Shown: positions 21,281 through 32,700, counted from the stretch's first letter. The stretch is DNA of 64,000 nt from Galeopsis tetrahit (GCA_963675135.1 OY776124.1:12910677-12974676); one strand, 5' to 3'. Program-made: numbers and translations. The notes: generated from the letters alone by a model not told the origin.

Positions 21281-22049
21281 TGATGCGTCGAAAAAGAACG
21301 CGCTCTGATCTCAGCCGTTCTTTTGCGAGCACTATCGATCACGATCTCAATCACTCGTTCGCCTTTAACAATCCTCGTGTGAATCTTCTCGTAAGTCCAA
21401 ATTTGGCCTGCAAAAGTACACCGGAGGGGGCCTCCGGCGTAGAAACTCCGACGCTCAAGTCAGAACTTGTCGTAGGCGAAATCAAAGAGAAATTCCCCTG
21501 TATATCTAGGGGAATTCCGGCGAATATCGTGAAGTCTCTCTTCACTATTAGCGTATCTTTTGTACGGCAGTGTGTATAATCAATAAAATATGTGTATCGT
21601 AATAATAACTTAATTAAGAATGTGAAAATAACCTTCTTTATATACCTGGCCCCTCTCTGCGGAGAGGGAGAGACCTATTCTCCCTGACTTCTCGGCGTAT
21701 ATCTAGGAATTAGGCCTCACATCTCCAAGGACTCGGCTGATCCCCCTGAAGACTAGGCCCTTCAGCTTATCCAGTCCTCTTTTCGTGGGTTTGAATAATT
21801 CCCAGGACTTAGCCAAGGAAGACAGGCTATAATTCCCTTCGTGGGCCAAATCTTCCCCAGCCCAAGACCTATTAAATTCTTCACATATGGGCCGAAGGCC
21901 CAATTTCTCTGATTTCCCTGATTCCTCTACTCGAACCCAGGGGGTGTATTAATCCTGTTTCTTCAATATATTAACCTAATTACAACTATCATAACTTATC
22001 CCGTCTCCACGTGTCGACTCCTTCGAGAGCGACATATTTATCTACATCA
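21281..22049 (-). repeat. 5' LTR of the Tat element
   Basis: 769 bp, nearly identical to 10450-11218. On the minus strand it begins TGATGTAGATAAATATG and ends GACGCATCA. It holds the promoter described separately. Confidence 0.95.
21636..21644 (-). promoter_or_regulatory. TATA box of the Tat 5' LTR
   Basis: TATATAAAG on the minus strand, in the middle of the LTR, where the U3/R boundary is expected. A CACGTG G-box (22008-22013, CCACGTGTC context, similar to an ABRE) lies about 370 bp upstream in U3. The regulatory role of the G-box is inference. Confidence 0.55.
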
Positions 22050-22054
22050 GATAA

Positions 22055-22565
22055 AAAAATCATTAATTATTATTCATGGATCATGGACACTTAATAGAAC
22101 AATTTACTGAATTAAATATTGTGGTAAATACAAATAATCTCGACCGTTAACAATACATTTGATAAGTTGACTCGATTTTTTATATATTATTCTTTCACCC
22201 ATATTCGAATTTTTAATTAAAATTAATTATTGCATTTTTTTTCCCTGTCAAAAAAAAAATTATTGCATTTTTTATCTTATAGGAGTATCAGATTAGGAAT
22301 TCTCTCGAAAAAAAATTTAAATATCTAAATTTTGAAGTTTTGAATTTATTTAAATATCAAATTGAGTTTACCCAATCAATACTCCATTAGTCAATCTTGA
22401 CTGGATACAAATTAGTAGTCCTTAATTGTCAATAAATACCAATTCCACAGATTTTGTAAATTATCCCAATAAAAATATTTCACATATTTTGTAAAATTAT
22501 TCCTAATAATTATTCTAATCAAGTAAGTATGTCAATCATTTTTTTTTTTAAAGATAAAGATGAGA
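22055..22565. other. Backbone copy A between Tat and CACTA
   Basis: AT-rich, no gene. It aligns with copy B at 58033-58371 and 59217-59345. Copy B has the extra 845-bp element between those blocks; copy A keeps the empty site near 22425 (TTAATTGTCAATAAATACC). Confidence 0.7.
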
Positions 22566-23020
22566 CACTACAAAAAAGAGGTGTTTTACCGACGGTTATA
22601 CCGACGGATATTCAGTCGGTATTGGCTCTTACCGACGGAATTACCGACGGATTTTATCCGTCGTCAATGAATTGGTCGGTAGTGGTTACCGACGGAAAAT
22701 ATGCGTCCGTCGGTATATGCCGACGGATTCCCGACGGATTCAAACCAACCCGTTTTCAAACCGGGTCGCCTATACCGACGGATTCAATTCCGTCGGCAGT
22801 CAAGCCAACCCGTTTTCAAACCAAGTTTTCAAACCGGGTCGCCTTTACCGACGGATCCCAAATCAATTTTTCGTCGGTAGATCCGTCGGTATATGTTGGA
22901 CTTAAATTTTATTATTTTAATTTACCGACGGAAAATATTAAATGTTTTTTAAAAAAATGGAATTCCGTCGGCTCGCCCGTCGGTATTACCGACGCTACAC
23001 CGACGGAATAGTCCGTCGGT
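22566..23020. repeat. Left subterminal repeats of the CACTA
   Basis: Many direct and inverted copies of ACCGACGGA / TCCGTCGGT (over 15 across about 450 bp). In En/Spm the TNPA protein binds 12-bp motifs repeated in the terminal 200-300 bp; by analogy these are the binding sites for the protein encoded at 39905-41567. Confidence 0.85.
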
Positions 23021-24440
23021 AAGTACCAAAATTTTTTTTAAAAAAAATTATTTGCAATCGGGATCCGACCCGATCCCGATTGCTTACATAATTGCTTAAA
23101 ATTCAATACACGATCAAAATTGCTTAAATAATTCAATACACAAATCTACATTACATCCAACCGAATAAACAAAATCGTGCTAAGGCATCGAATGGTGTTC
23201 CGGAATTGACAGAGGATCGATCAAGTAAGAAGCAAATAGAATTTTGCTCCGGATTATGACAACTATACCCCTCACTAGAATGCTTGAAAAAGCTCTGTGA
23301 AATATTAAAACAACATAGTAAACATTAACAAAAACTTATATGAGAAATAATTTAACAAGAATGTGAGTATATTAATACGTACCGTGGAGTATATTAAATT
23401 GTCCTTCGCTGACTCGACTCCATCCCTGCCATTTCAAAATCAATTCCAAAGAATCAAGATTCAATTGTCATTTTATATATTTAAACATAAATTAAATTAT
23501 CATAAAAATTGAACATACCTCAACAGAGATCAAGTAACTTCATTAGGCTCGCATAGTTTCTGTCGGTCTCAGCAAACTTCATTAATACAACATCATGAAT
23601 TAAAAATCCATTCACTCTATCTTCAGTCAAATAAAATTCAATTTTGGACACAATGCTTGAAAAAGACTCTTAATGCAGGAACAAAAAAAAGCAGAAATCT
23701 AATCTTTTTCTTGCAGACTCATTTCATAGAGCATTACCTGATATATTACTACAATTACACCTTAACCATTAAAGAAGATAAACTGAAAAACAGAAGTTGT
23801 GGCTCACTCAAAAACAAAAAACAAAAACCCTGTTCTATCTTTTGTTTAAGGAATTCATAACACGGTTTTCTCAACTGGTTTGTCCCTCGGAATCAGAATA
23901 TGAAATCAAATTTCGCAAAGTAAACTATCAATAACATTTCAATAATTGAATATTACATGACAGTCCTAATGAAAATCACAATTCAATTCAACAAAGATAA
24001 CACGACAATCAAAAGCACGAACTGAGATCTTATGAAATTAGATTCTTGACAGATAGAGGCACATTAATCAAGTCAAAAACATTACTACTCCACAAAAAAT
24101 TGGGGCGAAATTCTCGAACGGTCACAGGTCATGCTCAACAATACGAGAATAATCAAAACAATTTGTGAAGAATTCAAGAAAAGCAGCACACTAACCATCA
24201 AAACGTAATTCGTAGATGTGGACGGCGGCGTGTCGGGGAGGGACGGTAGGGTGTCGCCGGACTGCGACGCGGAGGGACTGCGACGGGGACGGTGGGATGG
24301 GCGGACTCCGGCCGGAAAAGGGGGTGGCGCCGCTGCGAACGTGGGCAAGGGGCAGCATGTGGCGAAGCCTAAAGGAGGAGACGATCGGAGTGGGGGAGAG
24401 GGAGAGGGAAAATACGCGTGAAATGAGAGAAAGTTACATT
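23021..24440. other. CACTA internal region without a recognisable gene
   Basis: The first kilobase is AT-rich with short frames only. From about 24205 to 24410 it becomes GC-rich (GGCGGCGTGTCGGGGAGGG type), like a promoter or leader region. I find no transposase motif here. Confidence 0.5.
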
Positions 24441-24447
24441 TATAATC

Positions 24448-24745
24448 GGAAATGCCGACGGAATTGGCGACTGATAATTCGGTCGGCTTTGGCTCGTTGT
24501 CGTTAGCGACGAAAATGGCGACGGATATTTCGGTCGGCTTTGGCTCGTTGCCGTTAGCGACGGAAATGGCGACGGATATTTCGGTCGGCTTTGGCTCGTT
24601 GCCGTTAGCGACGGAAATGGTGACGGATATTTCTGTCGACTTTGGCTCGTTGCCGTTAGCGACGGAAATGGCGACGGATATTTCGGTCGGCTTTGGCTCG
24701 TTGCCGTTAGCGACGGAAATGGCGACGGATATGTTCCGTCGCCAT
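24448..24745. repeat. 51-bp tandem repeat inside the CACTA
   Basis: Five to six units with a period of 51 bp, each holding GTTAGCGACGGAAATGGCGA and TTCGGTCGGCTTTGGCTC. Unit starts are seen at 24550, 24601, 24652 and 24703. The array resembles the subterminal GACGGA repeats in base content but has a different sequence. It might come from the end of another CACTA family. Confidence 0.8.
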
Positions 24746-24896
24746 TGGATTTTTATAACCAAATGATAAATAATTAAATTATAAGTTAATTAATAAAATA
24801 ACCAAATGATAAATAATTAAATTATAAGTTATAACCAAATGATAAATAATGAAATCTTATAAATTGTACAAAATAAAATAGCTAGGTTACATTAAT

Positions 24897-25106
24897 TTAA
24901 TATTCATCTTCGTCTTCATTTTCATTATTTGCCACATCTTCCTCTTCCTCCTCATCTTCTTCATCCTCCCCCTCGTCATGTTCATCCTCCTCCTCATGTC
25001 CACTATCGTTTTCAATAACAATCAATTGTGGATTTGCAGCCGTCAAGTCTACCGAAAGATTAAAATCTCCCGCAAACACTTCAGTTTGATTCTCTATTTG
25101 TTCCAT
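24897..25106 (-). pseudogene. Acidic C-terminal fragment, possibly of a CACTA tnpD transposase
   Basis: A 69-residue frame that stays open upstream towards the Sirevirus insertion (PPFQMEQIENQTEVFAGD...). It ends in a run of Asp/Glu (HEEEDEHDEGEDEEDEEEEED) and NENEDEDEY. Acidic tails after an FQ-type motif resemble the C-termini of plant CACTA tnpD proteins, but no catalytic part exists in this window. It is cut off from any upstream exon by the Sirevirus at 25171. It could equally be an unrelated acidic exon. Confidence 0.3.
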
Positions 25107-25441
25107 TTGAAACGGAGGTTCATCTTCATCGTTGTATGTATTGCTAAGTTTATGTAATGTTAAGTGTATGTGTTGGGAATAAAATGAGATATGTTTTGAT
25201 CTAATACCAAAACCCCCCCTGAGACATGCCTAAGTCAATAAATATGTTCTAAGAATGTTAGAACATATAGATAATAGGCTAGATGAGAAGCTGAAATGTT
25301 AGGTAGCTCTTAGACAATTAGATGCACAATTTGAGGGGGAACCTATGCTTTGAAAATGATCAAGATCAAGTCCCCTCAAGGCTCAAATTCTGGAACAATC
25401 ACTTAAGAGCAAGGACACCCTATGAAATCTAGGATGCTCTT

Positions 25442-25960
25442 ATCAGGAGAGTTGTCCAGAGAAGATGCTCTTATGCAAGAACAAGATTGTAAAGCTCAAA
25501 AGGACAAGTCCAATGAAGATGCTCTGATCAGGAGAGTTGTCCAGAGAAAATATTCATAAGCTCTGATCAGGAGAGTTGTCCAAAGAAGCTAGCCATATGC
25601 AAGAACAAGCTTACCTAGCTCAAAAGGACAAGACTACTCAAAGGTTTTTATCAGGAGAGTTGTCCAGAGAAGTCAACTCTATGCATAAAGTGCTCTGATG
25701 CAAAAAGATTAAATATACTGATCAGGAGAGTTGTCCAGAGGAGTTGTCTCAGCTAAATTGATCAAGATCAAGTGCTCTGAAAGCCTGAGATCAACTATGC
25801 TGAAGAGTTTGAGACAACCAGTCCCTAAAGGTCCTCAAAGAAATAAGCTAAGACCATACTCAAGAGAAATAAAGGGAAAGAGCCAAGTCATCTGAAGAAG
25901 AGCAAGCCAACCATGCTGAAAAGCAAAAATGCTGATAGTGATAAGGAGAGTTGTCCAGAT
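25442..25960 (+). promoter_or_regulatory. Repeated U3 motif ATCAGGAGAGTTGTCCA
   Basis: Five exact or near-exact copies start at 25442, 25527, 25566, 25650 and 25721, and a shortened sixth (AAGGAGAGTTGTCCAGA) is at about 25943. All lie 240-750 bp upstream of the TATA box. Tandem or dispersed U3 repeats often act as enhancers in plant Copia elements (Tnt1 and Tto1 are examples); an enhancer role here is inference. The same set recurs in the 3' LTR from 37983. Confidence 0.55.
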
Positions 25961-26196
25961 GATAAGGAATGTTGTCCTATCATTGGATCAACCTTCAGAA
26001 GCCATGTCCAAGTCCTAACAAGAAGTCAAACATTGGGAAAAGTGCTGCAGAATGAAGACAAAACTGTTACAGCCGTTTATTACCCAAATGAGGACATGTC
26101 ACTATCAAGAATCTGTCTTCCAGTTTGAAGAACTCAAGGAAGACATTTATAGCAATTTGGGGCTGCCTCTCCAACGGGCAAATCCTCCATTTTGTC

Positions 26197-26204
26197 TATA
26201 AATA
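26197..26204 (+). promoter_or_regulatory. TATA box of the Sirevirus 5' LTR
   Basis: TATAAATA in a TTTGTCTATAAATACAG context, the strongest TATA match in the LTR. Transcription would start near 26225-26235, leaving an R/U5 of about 870 bp. The same box is at 38738-38745 in the 3' LTR. Confidence 0.65.
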
Positions 26205-27105
26205 CAGAAGTGTGAAGACCATTTGAAAGCACCTCAACAGAATCCAACTACTCAAGTATTCTGAAGCTCATAGAACATTTAAGCTTTCAAAGAGACTATC
26301 TTAGTCTTTATACACTTCTTCTAAGCTGAACCCAATTGTATATCCATACACAAGCTTAGAGAGATATCCTATCCTTATACACTGATCTTCATTGTAAAGG
26401 ATATCTCATTAGTTGGAACCTTACTTCAATCCTCACCCCTTTCAAGAGTGAAAGTGAGAAGGTTGTAGTAGTAGAAGTGGTAGGAGCTGACTGTTGAGAG
26501 AAGAACAGTTCAGTTCTGAGTTGAGAAGAGGGTACTAGGACTCTAGACATCCTAGGGATCAATTCACCAAGGAGTGGTGTTCTTGATTAAGTGCACCTTG
26601 GCACTATAAAACAAGTTAATTCCAAGAGTGAAGGAATTATCCTATTAAATCAGGGAAAGTGGATGTAGGAGCTTGAGTCTCTGAACCACTATAAAATCTT
26701 GTGTTGATTTGCTTTACAAGTACTTACATTCATTCAACACTGCACACAAAACTGATCTTTCAAAGATACATATTCAAAGACTGTGCAAAACTGATTTGGA
26801 CAAGTTCCCTGAAGCTAAACTGGACTGTGTTGCATTGACTAAGTGATTTCAGAAATTAAAGGAGTCTAAACTTAAAGGGCCAACCACTATTCCGCACATA
26901 TAACTCCCCTAGATAGTTACTCAACTAAGTACTCAATAGTACTTAGTAGTTTGATTATCTTAGAAGAGTTAATCTTCTTCAGCAGTGTTGTCCAAGACAA
27001 CCTTGCTGAAACTCTGGTTTGATCAAAGTTGCAAAAGAACCCCATACAAGTGTATTCCCCCCCCCCCCATACACTTGTTATATACTCCTTTCAGGACCAA
27101 CAAGT

Positions 27106-27117
27106 GGTATCAGAGCA
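27106..27117 (+). other. Primer-binding site of the Sirevirus
   Basis: TGGTATCAGAGC, complementary to initiator tRNA-Met, starts three bases after the 5' LTR. Confidence 0.92.
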
Positions 27118-27242
27118 GGGGTTCAAAGACCACTGCTTCTGAAAATCCATCTTGATTTTCAAAACTCTCATATTTGTGTGGTCACTGAACTGATCTCTAT
27201 CTGAAATCCATCACTTGTTGAATAACTGATTATTTGTGAGAT

Positions 27243-29714
27243 ATGGCCAACAACAATGCTGTTCCTCCACCTGCTGTTCAAGGATTAGACAACATGGCCA
27301 CAAACCCAGTCAATCACATTTCTCATCACAAACTGCCCATGTTTTCAATAGACAATTATGATTTCTGGAAAATTAGAATGAGGGCTCATCTTGCATCTCT
27401 CCATACTGATATGCTAAGAGTAATCACAAGAGGACCTTTTGTGTTTACTCAAACTAACCCCAGAGTGACAGCTGAGCAAAAAGCAGATGTAAGGGAACTG
27501 ATTCCCAAAGATGAGGATGACTTCACTACTGATGAAAAGAGGAAAGATAATTTGAATTATCTTGCCATGAACACCCTTTATCAAACAATTCCAGATGCAG
27601 TTATGGGAAGAGTCTACCACTGCACAACAGCTAAAGAAATTTGGGATACTCTTGCTGAAATGTGTGAGGGCACTGAAAAGATCAAGGAGAACAAGCTCCA
27701 AGTTGCTGTGCAGAAGTTTGAACAATTCTCAATGGAGTCTGATGAGTCCATTGACAAATTTGCTGGTAGATTCACTGATGTGATGAATGAGATTAACTCA
27801 TTGGGCAAGGTCTACACCAAGAGAGAGGTTGGACTGAAAATCCTAAGGAGTCTCACTCAAAAGTGGGATGTCTATGCTGTGATGATGCAGAATACCAAAG
27901 ATCTCTCCACCATGCCCATGCAACAAATATTCTCAGAACTTAAAGCCTATGAGTTTGACCTCAATAGAAGAAAGCCTGTTGAGGAACCTTCAAATCCCAC
28001 TAAGGGAGTGGCATTCAAAGCCAAAGTTGCTGAGCCAGAAATGCAACCCACTCCCAGATCATCAAAGACAGTCTCCAAGACTGAAATGAAGGAAGAACTA
28101 GCCTTGATGGCTAGAAGGTTTGACAAGCTCAACACAAGATTTGGTAGATACAAGAAATTCTACCAAGACAACAAATTCAGGAGAAGATACAATTCCCCTG
28201 AAGGTCAGACTGAGGGCAAAAAGCCTGAAGAGAAAAGATCAGAGGACAAGTCCTCTGATAGGAGAAGATCAAGTAGAGCTGATCCTTCTTCATCTAAGAG
28301 AAGAGAAGAATCCAAGAAGGATGATGATGAAGACCTGTGCTATAATTGCAAAAAGAAAGGGCACTTCCAGTATGACTGCCCTGAATTGAGCTCTAAAGAA
28401 AGAAGAGAGAGACAAGCTAAAAGAGACAGAAAGTTCACCAATAGAAAGGCCATGATGGCTGGTGAAGAATCTGATAGTGATGAAAGCTTCAACTCTTCTG
28501 ATGGACTATTCTCCAACAGTGATGATGATGATGATGTCTGCAACATGGCTCTTGAGGATGATGAGGTATCCTCTACTTCTAGTTCACCATCATTCACCTC
28601 ACAAAACACTAGTGAGGTTAACCTGAAACTTTCCTTGGGAAAGTTGATGGAAGATTTCACTAGATTACAAGAATTTCATGATAATTGTGTGAAAGAAAAT
28701 GAAAGATTGGCTATTGAACTTTCCAAAAACTCTGAGGTAGCTGTTGATGTCAAGTCTACTGAGTTGTATCAACAAGTCTTGAGAAAGCTTGAGGAAGTAA
28801 ATCTCAGGATAGTTGACCAACAAAAGGAGATTGATGATCAACTTCTCTCTCAGAAGAGAAAAGAATTTGAACTTAAAATTCTAAATGCCAAATTTGAAAA
28901 TCTCTCACATGAGTATGATATTCTTAAATCAAGTGAAGAGAGCCTGAAATTAAAGATGTCTGCTTTGAACAAATCCTCTAGAGCAATAGAGGAAATTCAA
29001 AGTTATCAAAGACCTATGGCTCAAAGAAGTGGATTGGGTTTTGATCCATTTGAATCTTCACCTTGTCTTAGTGTTGCATCCACAAGTAACACTAAGAGAA
29101 TCTTTATTAAGTCAGTGGCACAACAAGCTGAAAATGAAGTAATTCAACCACTGAACAAAGGAAAGGGCAAATTGAATGAAATGCCTACTCAAGTGATTCA
29201 GGAGAAAAGGCCAAAACCTAAGGAAATGGCCAAAGCTCCTGAGCACAAGAGGAATGTTGGTCAGCAGAGTAGACCCAATGGAAGGGCAACTCTCCTGAAC
29301 AATGTTCAGAGGAATTATCCAAGGTATAATCAGCCTAGGCCAACTCATCTGAGAAAGCCTCAGCTGAATAGACCCAAGGACAACCACCCTCACAGGCAGA
29401 ATAAAATAAGACAACCAAAACCCTTCATGCCAAAGGGTAATGGTCATAAAAAGGCCTTTCCTCAAAGATTTCATCAAGCTGCACAAAGAACTCATAAGTT
29501 CAGAAGAGTGGACAACTCCTCTGAAACTTACAGAGTTAACACATTCACACATACTTTCCCAAAAGCATTTAAAGGAAAGACAGTGTATATTAATGCACTA
29601 GGAAATCAACTTAGCCACCTTGAATCAATCAGGGTTATTAGGCAAGTTTGGGTTCCCAAAGGTACAACTAACCTCTCAGGACCCAAAACTCAAAGGGTAC
29701 CTAAACCTATCTAA
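27243..29714 (+). CDS. Sirevirus gag
   Basis: 823 residues from an ATG 140 bp downstream of the LTR. The UBN2-type capsid core spans about 35-250 (NYDFWKIRMRAHL, YHCTTAKEIWDTL). A Lys/Arg/Ser-rich linker leads to a CCHC zinc knuckle near 366-379 (CYNC-KKKG-H-FQYD-C). An acidic Ser/Asp stretch and a long coiled coil at about 460-580 follow. A basic, Pro/Arg/Asn-rich C-terminal part resembles an RNA-binding tail. Long gag proteins with coiled coils are typical of Sireviruses. The frame ends at a TAA (29712-29714), and the pol frame continues in the same phase immediately after it. So pol must be made by stop-codon readthrough, by re-initiation at the ATG that abuts the stop, or from another RNA. 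Confidence 0.93.
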   Translation: MANNNAVPPPAVQGLDNMATNPVNHISHHKLPMFSIDNYDFWKIRMRAHLASLHTDMLRVITRGPFVFTQTNPRVTAEQKADVRELIPKDEDDFTTDEKRKDNLNYLAMNTLYQTIPDAVMGRVYHCTTAKEIWDTLAEMCEGTEKIKENKLQVAVQKFEQFSMESDESIDKFAGRFTDVMNEINSLGKVYTKREVGLKILRSLTQKWDVYAVMMQNTKDLSTMPMQQIFSELKAYEFDLNRRKPVEEPSNPTKGVAFKAKVAEPEMQPTPRSSKTVSKTEMKEELALMARRFDKLNTRFGRYKKFYQDNKFRRRYNSPEGQTEGKKPEEKRSEDKSSDRRRSSRADPSSSKRREESKKDDDEDLCYNCKKKGHFQYDCPELSSKERRERQAKRDRKFTNRKAMMAGEESDSDESFNSSDGLFSNSDDDDDVCNMALEDDEVSSTSSSPSFTSQNTSEVNLKLSLGKLMEDFTRLQEFHDNCVKENERLAIELSKNSEVAVDVKSTELYQQVLRKLEEVNLRIVDQQKEIDDQLLSQKRKEFELKILNAKFENLSHEYDILKSSEESLKLKMSALNKSSRAIEEIQSYQRPMAQRSGLGFDPFESSPCLSVASTSNTKRIFIKSVAQQAENEVIQPLNKGKGKLNEMPTQVIQEKRPKPKEMAKAPEHKRNVGQQSRPNGRATLLNNVQRNYPRYNQPRPTHLRKPQLNRPKDNHPHRQNKIRQPKPFMPKGNGHKKAFPQRFHQAAQRTHKFRRVDNSSETYRVNTFTHTFPKAFKGKTVYINALGNQLSHLESIRVIRQVWVPKGTTNLSGPKTQRVPKPI

Positions 29715-32700
29715 ATGCAGGTACCATTGGGCCACAAGAAGAGGAGCATGAACAAAAAGACAGCATGGTACCTTGACAGTGGATGCTCAAGGCACATGAC
29801 TGGAAACAAGGAACTCCTCTCTGATTTTATTGAAAAAGAAGGCCCAAATGTCACCTTTGGAGACAGCTCACAAGCAACAACAAAAGGTTATGGTACTTTG
29901 ATGATTGGTAACATCAAAGTAACCAATGTATCTTATGTAGCTGGTCTTAAATATAACCTCCTGAGTATCAGTCAATTCTGTGATAAAGATTTTAATGTTG
30001 AGTTCTCAAGTGGAAAGTGTCTAATTAAAGATAAAACTCAACAAACCCTATTGACTGGAACTAGGAAGGGAAATGTGTATTTTGCAGACTGGGACAAGTC
30101 TACTGATGCTGCATGTTTTATTGCTAAAAGTTCTAGTGAAGAAAGTTGTCTATGGCACAAGAGGCTAAACCACCTGAACTTCAAATCTATGAATAAACTT
30201 GCTAGAAATACATTAGTTAAAGGAGTACCTAATGAGGTTTTCATTAAAGAACATGTGTGTAAGCCATGTCAAGAAGGAAAACAGATTAAAGCCTCATTTA
30301 AGGGAAAACCAGTCATCTCCACTGAAAGGGTACTTGAACTTCTACATATGGATCTGTTTGGACCAATTACCCCTTCAAGCATAAATGGTAGAAAATACAC
30401 ATTAGTGGTAGTAGATGACTTCTCTAGGTTCACATGGGTAGTATTTCTCCTTAATAAGAAGGAAACACAAGTCAAACTACCTGAACTTCTCAAGAGATTG
30501 TCAAATGAGAAAAGCCTTAGCATTATCAAGATAAGATCTGATAAAGGCACTGAGTTCATTAATTCATACATCAATGAGTACTGCACAACAAATGGAATAG
30601 CTCATGAAACCTCAGCAGCTAGAACTCCCCAACAAAATGGAGTTGCAGAAAGAAGGAATAGAACTTTAAAAGAAGCTGCTAGAACTCTAATTGCTGACTC
30701 AAATTTACCTAAGAGGTTTTGGGCTGAAGCTATAAACACTGCATGCCATACTCAAAATAGATGTTTGATCACTAAGGGGCAAGGCAAAACCCCCTATGAA
30801 CTCTGGAAAGGAAGAATGCCTAAAGTGTCATACTTTCATATATTTGGTTGTAAATGTTTCATTCACAATAATGGGAAAGAACAGTTGAAAGCCTTTGACA
30901 GCAAAGCTGATGAGGGAGTATTTCTTGGATACTCTCAAATCAGTAGAGCTTTCAGAGTCTACAGCAAGAAAACCCTTATAGTGGAAGAAACACCTCATGT
31001 TGTGTTTGATGAGTCTATCTTTGAGATCAGGAATGATCATTTGGAACCTGAAGAAATCACACAGAGGACAACCAGACTAAATCTAAAAGACAAAGGCACT
31101 GAATTCATAGATGTTGTCCAAGCCAATCTGCCTGAAAAACCCACATTGGACAACAATCCTGAAGGCAACCTTCCTGAAACAAATCCTACAGATGGAAATG
31201 GTGAACTGAATGAACCAATCCCAGTTCACATCCAGGTAACAACTACCAATGAAGAAGCAGTTCCTGCTGAGGTAGTTAATGGGTCAAATAATCAAGGGGG
31301 AACTCAAAATGTTGAAAATGCCAATGTCCCTGACATTGAGGACAACATCCCTGATTATGATCCTGAATTAGATCCTGCATTAAATTATCCTGAATTCTAT
31401 GATCAAAATGACTCACCTTCAGTAGAGGACAACTCTACTGAAGAGATCAGAAAAAGAAGGAATTGGTTGTCTGACCATCCTACTGATCTAATACTTGGTG
31501 ACCCAAGTATTGGAGTCAAAACAAGAAGATTCCATGGTGAAAGTGCTCTTTTCTGTTGTTTCTTGTCAGAGCAAGAACCAAGTAATGTTGAGGAAGCACT
31601 TCAAGATGCCAATTGGATCACAGCCATGCAGGAAGAACTGAATCAATTCACCAGAAATGAAGTATGGGAACTGGTGGATAGGCCTTCACATCAAGATGTT
31701 ATTGGAACAAAGTGGGTGTTCAAAAACAAGAAAAATGAAAATGATGTGATTGTCAGAAACAAAGCAAGACTTGTGGCAAAAGGGTATTGCCAACATGAAG
31801 GCATTGACTATGATGAGACATTTGCACCTGTGGCAAGGCTAGAAGCAATAAGGCTCTTTCTAGCCTATGCAGCCCACAAGAGGTTCAAAGTATACCAAAT
31901 GGATGTCAAGAGTGCCTTTCTGAATGGAGTCTTGAAAGAAGAAGTCTATGTGGAGCAACCACCAGGTTTTGAAGTTGGAAACCAAGTTTACAGACTCAAG
32001 AAAGCTCTATATGGACTCAAACAAGCCCCTAGGGCTTGGTATGATACACTGTCACAATTCCTCTTGGATCATGGATTCACCAAGGGAACTGTGGACAGAA
32101 CTCTCTTCAGAATCTCTGAAGGAGAGGACATCTTGCTTGTCCAAATTTATGTAGATGACATAATTTTTGGATCCCCAAATGAGAAGCTGTGTGAAAAATT
32201 CTCCAAACTCATGCAAAGCAAGTTTGAAATGTCCATGATGGGGTTGATGAACTTCTTTTTGGGTCTACAAGTCAAGCAATCTAAAGAAGGAATCTTCATC
32301 AACCAAGCTAAGTACACCAGAGAAATGATCAAAAAGTTTGGGTGTACAACTAGCAAGCCAGTAAGGATCCCAATGAACACAAATTGGAAGATGGATCCTG
32401 ATGAGAGTGGTACTCCAACCAACTCTACTGAGTATAGAGGAATAATTGGTTCACTCCTCTATCTCACTGCCAGCAGACCTGATATCACCTTTGCAGTAGG
32501 TGTTTGTGCAAGATTTCAAGCAAACCCTAAGAAAAGCCACCTTGAGGCTGCAAAGAGGATTTTGAGGTACCTCAAAGGCACTGAGAATCTAGGCCTTTGG
32601 TACCCTGCTGATGACAATATTGAGCTAACTGGCTACTCAGATGCTGATTATGGAGGATGTAGGATTGACAGAAAGTCCACTTCAGGGACTTGTCAATTCT

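Larger units (their letters stand above)
10450..22049 (-). mobile_element. Intact Tat-lineage Ty3/Gypsy LTR retrotransposon
   Basis: An 11.6-kb element, transcribed leftwards, with 769-bp LTRs at each end and a perfect 5-bp target duplication GATAA (10445-10449, 22050-22054). It has a primer-binding site, a polypurine tract, an uninterrupted 1876-codon gag-pol, an antisense spliced gene and a 3' minisatellite. Two RNase H domains in the polyprotein place it in the Tat group. The empty site survives in copy B near 58015-58035 (TTAATTGATAAAAAAATC). The two LTRs differ at one position that I can find (about 11192 versus 22023), so insertion is recent. Confidence 0.95.
25171..27102 (+). repeat. 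5' LTR of the Sirevirus
   Basis: 1932 bp, starting TGTTGGGAATAAAATG and ending CAGGACCAACA. A 12-C run lies near its end, at 27057-27068. An ORF of 71 codons (25913-26128) occurs in U3 and is duplicated in the 3' LTR; it shows no known domain and lies upstream of the TATA box. Confidence 0.95.

Noticed and set aside
24085..24762. 225-codon minus-strand ORF with repeated ISVAISVANGNEPK units
   Set aside because: A frame through the 51-bp tandem array (51 is divisible by 3, so repeats stay open) joined to GC-rich leader; no evidence of a protein.
29655..29722. A short intron removing the gag/pol stop
   Set aside because: A GT...AG pair exists, but joining it would shift pol out of frame, so it does not solve the stop codon.
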